From assembly GCA_903908015.1 (NCBI GenBank), contig CAIVQI010000255.1, positions 1 to 11,242 of the forward strand: DNA of 11,242 nt, given 5' to 3'. Each line of letters begins with the position of its first letter. Position 1 is the first letter of the stretch. The position numbers were made by a program, and so were the translations under genes. This document shows positions 1 to 6,926 of this stretch, piece by piece. The DNA is from an uncultured Bacteroidota bacterium (GTDB lineage Bacteria > Bacteroidota > Bacteroidia > UBA7662). Below the pieces are notes generated by a model. That model was given only the letters and a program-made list of their open reading frames with translations. It did no database searches and was not told the origin of the DNA.

Positions 1-2707
1 AACCTGCCAGGCCATTGGGCGATGTGCCACCGCCTCCTGAGCCTGTGCCGGCCCTTCCTGCCGTTGCGCCAATTCCAGGTGTACCACCTGTTCCGCCACC
101 CCCTAAACCACCTACAGCGGGTTGGCCTACCGTGGTTCTGCCCCCACCCCCGCCCGCAGCATAATGATGCAAGTCACCCGTAAAGGCGGTCGATAACCCC
201 ACACCGCCCCGGCCCGGCACGGCTTGTCCGGCCGAATCTACACCGCCATTTTCCCCTTGGGCGGCAGCTCCACCCCCGCCTCCAGCTCCCGCATCACTTG
301 AACTCGATCCACCAGCATTACCCTGAACAGCCCCCAAAAAAGATATCGGCTGTCCACCTAAACCGCTCACACCACCTCCACCTCCACTTCCTCCCTCCAT
401 GCCTGAGCTACCTACTGATCCACCCCCTCCTCCGCCCCATGCCCGCCAACCGAAGGCATGGGAATCGCCCCCTCGGCCTCCAGCGTTTGACTCATTCCCT
501 GCTACACCTCCAGCCCCAACCTCAATTGGGTAGTCCTGTGTCCACAAAAATGATTGAGCCATTTGAAGTCCACCTGCTCCACCTCCTGCTTGTCCACCCC
601 CACCCCCTCCACCAAGCAACATACATTCGACTTGTATGGGCACATTCGGTCTAAAAACACCACTTTCTGAGTAGGTGTGTACCACATAACGTGTTCCCAA
701 CAAGCCGTTGTTCCCGTCCCCCACAAAACTATGCACCACACCTCCTGTGGCCAGTACGCGCCCGGTCACCGCCAGTTCCTGGAATGCCCCGCAGCCACAG
801 TCATTGCAGGCCGAGACCCGCATAGTGCCATATGCACGACCCGTATACACCTGAACAGAATCCGATCCTTGTCCACTTACCACCTCCATATCGCCAGGCA
901 TCTGCCAAAGGAGGGGCATACCCAGGGTATTGCGGATGCTGTAGCTGGTATGGCTTTCAAAATCTGGTGTTTTGGTTCCCCTAACCGTATCCGAAAGGGC
1001 TAAGGGCACACTACAATTTACCGATCGTGCGCCACGTCCACCAACTTGTGCCGCTCTGATCAGGGGTGGGGGGGTGTAGGAGGCATGGCTTGCAACATAG
1101 GAGGTGTCAACTGCAGATACCCGCGCAGAATGGGGCGGATCTGACCAACCCCCTCCACGAATGAGCATGCCATTCGCCAAATGAGGATCGGGCCATCCCT
1201 GCACATCATGCACAGCCCTTGGGCCTACATAGCCGTCTCCATGAACCGAACGCATCGCTAAACTGCCCAAATTTCCCATCTCTACCACCCACTCGCGAAC
1301 ATTACCCCCGAGATCAGCTATCCCGTACCATGATTTCCCGGTTGAAGAACGTGGAGCCAAAGTATCGCCTACAGCCCCCACACGAGATGGCCCATCCACT
1401 AATGTCTGATTCCCGATGATGCAATTGGCAGCCATAAATGCAGACTCGTGTTCCGTGCGAGCAAACAGCAATGAATCGGCCGGCACCACAGGTGCCAATC
1501 CCCATGGATACTCGCCTGGCTGAGGAAATTGAGGGCCGCGACAAGCTTTTTCAAATTCGCCCTCCGTGATGGGACGCAAACCAGCCCAATCCAGGTAGGC
1601 TGATAAATCTGCCCAATTGAGGAAATTACAAGCTGTTCCTTGTCCATCATCCGCCTCATCATACACCCCGTTTTGGTTAGCATCGCATCCGTATAGAGCC
1701 CCGCTGATGCCAGGCCTTCCGGGCTGTCGGATTCGAATGCACTGACGATGACCACTTCCCAGTGCGGGCGTACCCGCTGGTCGGTCTGGACTCCCATTGG
1801 TGCGGGCATGTTGCTCGGAATAAGGGATAGAATTGAGGAAATCGCGGTATTGCGACTGGCTCAACTCGTACTTCATGATGTAAAATGCCCTATAACCGAC
1901 CGGGAAATCAGCTGGCAATTGAATGCCCCCGGCATAGGCTGTTGACTCGACCGTGCGACACACCCCTCGTGCTGAGCCCACTGGCCCGGATAAGGATAAG
2001 GATGACCCCATACCTGAATTGGAACCCGCAGCACCCGTAACACCTGATGAAGCGCCAAAAGAACCACCCGATGTGCTGGTCGTCCAAACAACCAGCGAAT
2101 CAGCCCCCACTGCAACAGGCAATCGCCGATTCAATGAGTCAACTATGTGGTAGAAGCGCCCCGGCTCATCGCCCCCGCTGCCCAACCAAAAGGGACCCGC
2201 AGACACATACACCATCTCCACACCATATACGGCTACTTCAACAACTTCAGTATCACTCAGACCTTGAAGCCGGTAATTCCACAACAGCTCGAGTCCACCA
2301 GCCGCTACTGTACCGTTACCAGGCCCACTCCTTCCAATCATTAAGCCCACCACAGGATTAGATACTGGATGATGCGGCAAATGGGGAGAAACCAACCCCG
2401 ATAACCACTGTAGCGGTGTTCCGTTGCCTGCTGAATGACCGGCCACTTCCAACCGACAAGGCTGCCAAGCCCCCCCGAACACCCTGAACCGCGCGAAAAC
2501 CCATACTGCGTCGTGGCCTGGTAGTCCACTCGAGGCTAACATACGCCAACTGTGTGCCCAACTTAAGTTATAGACGATGCGACACGTACCCGTCGACTGA
2601 TTCTGTCCACTGAGTCGCACGCTGCTGATTTGAAGTCCATCCCCATAAACACCGCGAACCCCGCAACAGGCCAGGACCATCAGGATCAGAGAAAACACCC
2701 TCCTCAT
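1..2707 (-). CDS. Secreted FGE-sulfatase-like / PKD-like / glycine-rich protein, C-terminus outside the window
   Basis: The frame is open from the ATG at 2707 to the left edge, giving 902 visible residues without a stop. The ATG overlaps the stop of the upstream gene (ATGA, 2704-2707), which fixes the start and suggests translational coupling. Residues 1-22 form a signal peptide (MRRVFSLILMVLACC...); Cys14 after VLA could be a weak lipobox. An N-terminal region (about 23-160, with 'HDAVWVFARF') leads into an FGE-sulfatase domain (about 163-560): 'VEMVYVSAGPFWLG', 'AFYIMKYELSQSQYRDFLN', 'LRPITEGEFEKACRG', 'DLGGNVREWVV', 'LIRGGGW'. The cysteines that true formylglycine-generating enzyme needs near RGG.W are absent, so a binding rather than enzymatic role is likely (inference). 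Residues about 583-642 resemble a PKD-like domain ('VVSGQGSDS', 'NDCGCG'). From about 675 a glycine-rich domain begins with 'YVVHTYSESGVF' and 'LLGGGGGGG' and runs to the edge; by comparison with the neighbour it should end shortly beyond it. Ligand and final location are unknown; a C-terminal sorting signal could lie outside the window. Confidence 0.9.
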   Translation of the reverse strand, partial: MRRVFSLILMVLACCGVRGVYGDGLQISSVRLSGQNQSTGTCRIVYNLSWAHSWRMLASSGLPGHDAVWVFARFRVFGGAWQPCRLEVAGHSAGNGTPLQWLSGLVSPHLPHHPVSNPVVGLMIGRSGPGNGTVAAGGLELLWNYRLQGLSDTEVVEVAVYGVEMVYVSAGPFWLGSGGDEPGRFYHIVDSLNRRLPVAVGADSLVVWTTSTSGGSFGASSGVTGAAGSNSGMGSSLSLSGPVGSARGVCRTVESTAYAGGIQLPADFPVGYRAFYIMKYELSQSQYRDFLNSIPYSEQHARTNGSPDRPAGTPALGSGHRQCIRIRQPGRPGISGALYGCDANQNGVYDEADDGQGTACNFLNWADLSAYLDWAGLRPITEGEFEKACRGPQFPQPGEYPWGLAPVVPADSLLFARTEHESAFMAANCIIGNQTLVDGPSRVGAVGDTLAPRSSTGKSWYGIADLGGNVREWVVEMGNLGSLAMRSVHGDGYVGPRAVHDVQGWPDPHLANGMLIRGGGWSDPPHSARVSAVDTSYVASHASYTPPPLIRAAQVGGRGARSVNCSVPLALSDTVRGTKTPDFESHTSYSIRNTLGMPLLWQMPGDMEVVSGQGSDSVQVYTGRAYGTMRVSACNDCGCGAFQELAVTGRVLATGGVVHSFVGDGNNGLLGTRYVVHTYSESGVFRPNVPIQVECMLLGGGGGGGQAGGGAGGLQMAQSFLWTQDYPIEVGAGGVAGNESNAGGRGGDSHAFGWRAWGGGGGGSVGSSGMEGGSGGGGGVSGLGGQPISFLGAVQGNAGGSSSSDAGAGGGGGAAAQGENGGVDSAGQAVPGRGGVGLSTAFTGDLHHYAAGGGGGRTTVGQPAVGGLGGGGTGGTPGIGATAGRAGTGSGGGGTSPNGLAG

Positions 2708-5700
2708 CGCTGCTGCAACAATTGGTTCAGGTCGACCCAAATGCATCGTTCCGGTCCCAAGCCACAGTCATTGAAGCGCGACCAACGAACCATGCCAGCG
2801 CGACTCCCTGCCACGGCACGAATTTTTCGGCTACCCTGCCCCGACAGTAAATCCCAATCTGCTGGTAGAACCCACCAATATGCTTGCGAGGCAGGAGAAA
2901 CACTCGTATCAGTGGATTCAAGGGTGATTCCATCGACAGACCATCGCGATACCATGGCATGAGATGGGAGTGAATCGGGCAACGAACAAGCCCTCGTTCG
3001 GCCCAAACGGATGCCGCTCGACCCAATTCCTGGACCGGACTGCGTCAAAGACGACATCCCCCTTCGGTCACCTATCTGAAGTGCCCCTTCCGGCAAATTC
3101 CAGGACCCACCCCTCAATCCCAAATCGGAGCCATCAGGCCAATCAGACTCCACTGCCTCGCCATCGACCAACAAACGTCCGTCGCCATGCGTCCCGAGAT
3201 AGTTCAACGCCCCGACAGATTCAGCGGACACCACCCATTCGGCAACATTCCCCGATAAATCAAAAATTCCCCAATCGGATGCGCCCGACACGCGAATCAG
3301 GCTGCTGTCATGGGCCAAAGCACCCCCGCGTACCGGACCACCAATCAGACTTGATGTGCTGTCAAATAAAGAAAAACCCAGCCAATGAGGCGCGGCGCCC
3401 TCCAATCGCTCAGTAGATTCGCCCCCGTTCGACAGGACCAGCGATCCTCTGAATAGGGGTACAGACTGTATGGGATAGCGAATCATCACCACACCTGAGC
3501 CACCACGTCCCGCAGTCGCCCCACAAGCTGAGGTGAAGGCTCCTCCCCCTCCACCACCAGAGCCCGGCGGGGCATCTCGACCCGCTCTATGGAGTGAATC
3601 GCCACCAGAACCTGCAATACCCCGTCCATCTGCACCCCCTGATCCCAACAGGGAAGCGCCCCCACCACCCCAACCATACCAACGGGGCAATTCACCAAAG
3701 TCACTCCAAACACCCGCCCCACCATCTCCTCCCCCAAGCACCGAACCACCGTTTTGTCCACGCTCCATGGCCCCACCGCCCCCACCTGCTAAACCCAACC
3801 ATGCAACGGGAACCCCGTTTGTAGCCATTATCCCACCGTTACCTCCGTTATGCCCACCCAGGCCCGAATAACGGCTTTCACCTCCTGAATGCAGGATAGA
3901 AGGCTGCATCAAACCGCCACCGCCGCCGCCAGAACCTCCTGTAAACCCACCAAACACACCACCGCGACCCCCACCCGCTGCTTGTAGTCCGAACGCCACA
4001 CTGGGCTCACCACTGCCCGTCCAACCCACCGGATCGCCAAGGTGACAGGTATCGACCCCACCGCGGCCAACCGTGATCCCGTAACTTCGGTGACTCAAAA
4101 GCAATCGCCCCCAGTCGCCGGACGATAAAACCTGTCCACCCCCGCCGCCGCCGCCAGCCCGATCGCCGTCCCCTCCCCAGGAAGCACCGGCCCCTCCTCC
4201 ACCCACAATCCAGTATTCAACACGACCTTCACTTCCCAGCTCCTCCACCACAAATGAATCGACACCAGAGGAGTCGAATGTATGCAGTTGGTAGACAACA
4301 AGGGAACTATCGGGCCTATGGATCCGGGTGACCTGGCTCATTCGACCACCACGTGCCGTCATCGGACGAAAAGCACCAAACGGGAGATCCCCCGGAAGTC
4401 CTTGTTTTTGTCCACGCCCCGCCTTTTCCCACTCCATTTCGGTGAGCACACGAAGTCCGGTGAAATCGGCAAAGGCCAGCGCGTCATCGGAAGATAACCC
4501 ACCACAGGCGATCCACTCCCCATCCTCTGGCTCATCGGCCACCCCATTGTTGTTGAGATCGCATCCATACACGGCCGGCAGCTGATGGGTGGAATCACCT
4601 GGCAGGTAGACCACCAATCCGTTCCGCTCAGGGATGGAGGCATTCAACGCTGCCGTGCGATGGGGTGATGCAGGCGATGAATGGGTACGGGCCTTTTGCT
4701 GTTGGAACGTCAGAACATTTAAAAAATCGCGGTATTGTCCCTGCGTCACCTCATATTTGGCCACATAAAATGCACGCCATCCGTTGGGATATGTGGCGGG
4801 AAGCGCTGGTAAACCAGGTGGCTGAGGGCCTTCCCAACCACATGGCGAGGACCATTGAGCGCCTCTTGCTGGAGCAGGATGGCCAATCCGTACAGGGCTA
4901 AATCCGCCAGAAGCGTTGCCATCACCCAAGCAGTATGGGCCACCGGCCACCGACACCATCTCTATCGCAAACAGCTGTACATCCAGATAGGAATCGTCAG
5001 GCACCCCCGCAGCGCGGTAGTTCCACGGGAGCTTTAGGGCAACCTCCAAGAACGCCACACGACCCGCATTGGCAAGTCGGACCCACACTCCGGTTATGGG
5101 ATTGTGAACCGGGTGTATGGGTTGTTCAACCCGTGCCGTAGCGCATTCCCATTCCACCGCCAGACCTCCGGCATCAGCCTCCACACTGCACCCGGCATCC
5201 CAAAGTATGGGTTCCCAAATGCGCTGGGCCATGATCCGCGCACCATGGATGGCCTCGGTTAGGGCAGGTCGAAATCCAACACGTCCAAGCAGCGTATCTA
5301 CCCAGGTGACTTCTGTATGGGCTGGCCAAGTGCCTGATCCTTCAATCTTCTGCAATGGCATTCCGGGGCGGAGTGCAGACATCCCTCGGGTATGGGGCAG
5401 TTGCAATACCGAATCACCGGATGCAGCCGATAAATTCGACCATTCGGGGTCGTACATACCCTGTCGGAACCGGCCAAACACCCAGACAGCATCATGGCCC
5501 GATGACACCCCTCCCCAGGCTACCGCGGGCGGCCACCGCCATGCTTTGCGCCACGACAAGTCGGCCAAAACAGACGTTCTGCCCGCCAAGGAATCGCGCG
5601 GCCCCAATCGGATCTGAGCGAGTCGAACATCTGCCGCACCGACCATCTTCACGCCCAGCACAAAAATCATTAATATAAAAAGATAGACGAAAAAATGACA

Positions 5701-5712
5701 ACAATACCGCAT
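2704..5712 (-). CDS. Secreted FGE-sulfatase-like protein with a glycine-rich domain nested in the FGE domain
   Basis: This 1002-aa protein is numbered from the ATG at 5712, chosen because a signal peptide follows at once (MRYCCHFFVYLFILMIFVLGV..., probable cut near VGA-AD). The frame extends upstream to a GTG at 5787, but those 25 residues precede the signal peptide. The N-terminal domain ('HDAVWVFGRF', about 73-82) has roughly 70 residues more than its paralogue (about 125-195). The FGE-sulfatase domain starts near 248 ('FAIEMVSVAGG') and continues with 'AFYVAKYEVTQGQYRDFLN' (314-332) and 'LTEMEWEKAGRG' (423-434). It is then interrupted at about 458-745 by a full glycine-rich domain, from 'VVYQLHTFDSSG' and 'VEYWIVGGGGAG' to 'GGSGVVMIRYP'. 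It resumes with 'WGIFDLSGNVAEWVV' (814-828) and 'LRGGSW'. No FGE-type catalytic cysteines are seen. A PKD-like domain ('LPADWDLLSGQGS', 'FNDCG') ends the protein, with no obvious type IX sorting domain. It is the first gene of a two-gene operon with the paralogue downstream. A surface binding or structural role is inference. Confidence 0.9.
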   Translation of the reverse strand: MRYCCHFFVYLFILMIFVLGVKMVGAADVRLAQIRLGPRDSLAGRTSVLADLSWRKAWRWPPAVAWGGVSSGHDAVWVFGRFRQGMYDPEWSNLSAASGDSVLQLPHTRGMSALRPGMPLQKIEGSGTWPAHTEVTWVDTLLGRVGFRPALTEAIHGARIMAQRIWEPILWDAGCSVEADAGGLAVEWECATARVEQPIHPVHNPITGVWVRLANAGRVAFLEVALKLPWNYRAAGVPDDSYLDVQLFAIEMVSVAGGPYCLGDGNASGGFSPVRIGHPAPARGAQWSSPCGWEGPQPPGLPALPATYPNGWRAFYVAKYEVTQGQYRDFLNVLTFQQQKARTHSSPASPHRTAALNASIPERNGLVVYLPGDSTHQLPAVYGCDLNNNGVADEPEDGEWIACGGLSSDDALAFADFTGLRVLTEMEWEKAGRGQKQGLPGDLPFGAFRPMTARGGRMSQVTRIHRPDSSLVVYQLHTFDSSGVDSFVVEELGSEGRVEYWIVGGGGAGASWGGDGDRAGGGGGGGQVLSSGDWGRLLLSHRSYGITVGRGGVDTCHLGDPVGWTGSGEPSVAFGLQAAGGGRGGVFGGFTGGSGGGGGGLMQPSILHSGGESRYSGLGGHNGGNGGIMATNGVPVAWLGLAGGGGGAMERGQNGGSVLGGGDGGAGVWSDFGELPRWYGWGGGGASLLGSGGADGRGIAGSGGDSLHRAGRDAPPGSGGGGGGAFTSACGATAGRGGSGVVMIRYPIQSVPLFRGSLVLSNGGESTERLEGAAPHWLGFSLFDSTSSLIGGPVRGGALAHDSSLIRVSGASDWGIFDLSGNVAEWVVSAESVGALNYLGTHGDGRLLVDGEAVESDWPDGSDLGLRGGSWNLPEGALQIGDRRGMSSLTQSGPGIGSSGIRLGRTRACSLPDSLPSHAMVSRWSVDGITLESTDTSVSPASQAYWWVLPADWDLLSGQGSRKIRAVAGSRAGMVRWSRFNDCGLGPERCIWVDLNQLLQQR

Positions 5713-5927
5713 CTGTTCTTTGTTTTCAATGTGCAAATTTGCCCCTGGAATTCTAGTTTCGCAGTATGACAAACGCCGTACAATCACGTTTACTCCAGGA
5801 AGTCATTGTAAAGTCACCCCCCACAGTGGCCGACCCCGTCTCGCTCAACCGATACCTGAATCTACGACCGGCTCACCCCGCATACCGTGGCCAAGTGCGA
5901 CAGGATCCGTACAGTAAAACTACCCCA
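5713..5927. promoter_or_regulatory. Divergent intergenic region with a 10-bp palindrome
   Basis: This 215-nt region separates the start of the minus-strand secreted-protein operon from the plus-strand regulator gene, so it should carry promoters for both directions. It holds a perfect palindrome GCAAATTTGC at 5733-5742, about 21 nt upstream of the minus-strand ATG. Read on either strand, its core CAAATTTG matches the Bacteroidota -7 consensus TAnnTTTG at all but the first base. I found no -33 TTG element at the right spacing, so the palindrome could be an operator, part of a promoter, or chance. The longest frames of the two flanking genes would overlap head-on by 22 nt here, which supports the shorter starts used in this annotation. 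Confidence 0.4.
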
Positions 5928-6761
5928 ATGTTGTCTGATATAAGTCAACTCAACCCCGATACACCACTGCCCATTAGTCTCAGCGCAGTGATTGTTGTAC
6001 CCTTACTGCTCTACCTCTTGTACATGAGATTCAATATGCACTACACGAACCTTCACCTCAAACGCAACCACCAAACCGCAATGCACACCCAGCGCGAGCA
6101 TTATGAAAACGAGGTGACCAACTTCCTTCAACGAATCGAACAGCTGAAAGCGCACATCAATCGCCTGCGCACCGAGCAGATCCTACGAGAAAAGCAAGCC
6201 CTCCAATTGCGCAACCGACTCGAGCAAAGAGAAAAGTTGCTCGATCGTTTCACCGCAGAGCTCCTGCCGGCCGCTATGAACACGTCTGAGCTGTCGACCT
6301 TAGCCAAAAATTTGCAGCAGGCGTGTAGAACGGCCGAACTGTCCGCTCGGTTCGACAACAAACTCCTGCAGCGGCTCCCCCCCTCGTTCGAACGAGTGCT
6401 CACCCAGCTGAACACCGGATTGAGTGATGAAGACATTCGCCTTGCAGGCTATTTATACCTGGACCTCCCCAACAAAGAAATTGCCCAGTTGCGCAATATC
6501 TCGGCCGCCGGTGTCAGTAAATCACGGAACCGCTTGCGCAAAAAACTTGGGCTAAAGCCCGAACAAGACCTCACCGTCTTCATGCGCAGCCTTACCGACG
6601 GTCACCCCGATCAAGACCTCGACCAACTCGCCGAACAAATACTGGGCGTCAACCACAATGGACCTGAGTGGTCGCGTGAGCGGCCAACCGAACCAACGCC
6701 CATCCTCTCTTACAAGAAAAACGCATCCATCCCATCTCATCAACACAAATCGGCCGCATAA
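5928..6761 (+). CDS. Membrane-anchored coiled-coil LuxR-like HTH regulator
   Basis: A 277-aa protein counted from the ATG at 5928. The frame also has an earlier ATG at 5766 that would add 54 polar residues with no recognisable domain; the later start places a single transmembrane segment near the N-terminus (about 15-35, 'SLSAVIVVPLLLYLLYMRF'). A long charged alpha-helical, probably coiled-coil region follows (about 38-111, rich in Glu/Arg/Gln/Leu). Then comes a LuxR/GerE-like helix-turn-helix (about 163-209): 'LSDEDIRLAGYLYLDLPNKE', then 'IAQLRNIS' and 'SRNRLRKKLGL'. This arrangement matches the C-terminal half of Bacteroidota regulators that normally carry periplasmic TPR repeats before the membrane segment. 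Here that sensor half is missing. A tail of about 65 residues after the HTH, rich in Asp, Pro and His, is unassigned. It lies between the divergent secreted-protein operon and the exporter operon and could control either (inference). The family assignment is fairly secure; the signal it senses is unknown. Confidence 0.85.
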   Translation: MLSDISQLNPDTPLPISLSAVIVVPLLLYLLYMRFNMHYTNLHLKRNHQTAMHTQREHYENEVTNFLQRIEQLKAHINRLRTEQILREKQALQLRNRLEQREKLLDRFTAELLPAAMNTSELSTLAKNLQQACRTAELSARFDNKLLQRLPPSFERVLTQLNTGLSDEDIRLAGYLYLDLPNKEIAQLRNISAAGVSKSRNRLRKKLGLKPEQDLTVFMRSLTDGHPDQDLDQLAEQILGVNHNGPEWSRERPTEPTPILSYKKNASIPSHQHKSAA

Positions 6762-6926
6762 TCAAAAATCACAAAATTCAAAACCACATAGCCCTACAGC
6801 GTGTTTATATTGCCGCCTTCTACCCACTATTGCTGCCCACGAATCCTCACCTTGGACAACCTACAATAAAACAGACAATTATACGTTGCACGAACCGATA
6901 ACTAGCCCAAACCACCCATCAATTGT
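6762..6926. promoter_or_regulatory. Intergenic region ahead of the exporter operon
   Basis: This 165-nt AT-richer gap lies between the regulator stop and the ABC exporter ATG. It probably holds the exporter operon promoter. The best candidates I can see are TTGGAC near 6852 and TATACG near 6888, but their spacing fits neither a sigma-70 nor a Bacteroidota -33/-7 promoter well. No clear hairpin-plus-T terminator for the regulator gene is visible, so read-through from the regulator into the exporter genes is possible. Confidence 0.3.

Noticed and set aside
1..700. RTX-type calcium repeats as a type I secretion signal
   Set aside because: The glycine-rich region lacks the GGxGxDxLx nonapeptide pattern; it fits the GGGG-rich domain type instead.
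1399..1809. 136-aa open frame on the minus strand
   Set aside because: It is another frame within the downstream paralogue, where the overlapping frame reads the conserved YGCD...LRPITE...EKACRG stretch.
2964..3416. 150-aa open frame on the plus strand
   Set aside because: It is antisense to the FGE-like gene, rich in Pro/Arg/Ser/Thr as expected from complemented glycine and serine codons, and shows no domain.
3530..4210. CCACC/CCGCC-rich stretches that look like a repeat array
   Set aside because: They are irregular and explained by glycine codons on the opposite strand; there is no constant repeat with unique spacers, so not CRISPR or a tandem repeat.
5117..5617. 166-aa open frame on the plus strand
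   Set aside because: It lies opposite the N-terminal part of the 1002-aa secreted protein, whose frame has clear domains; no motif is seen in this frame.
5710..5787. N-terminal extension of the 1002-aa protein to a GTG at 5787
   Set aside because: The extension precedes a good signal peptide starting at the ATG at 5712 and would collide with the longest frame of the divergent regulator gene.
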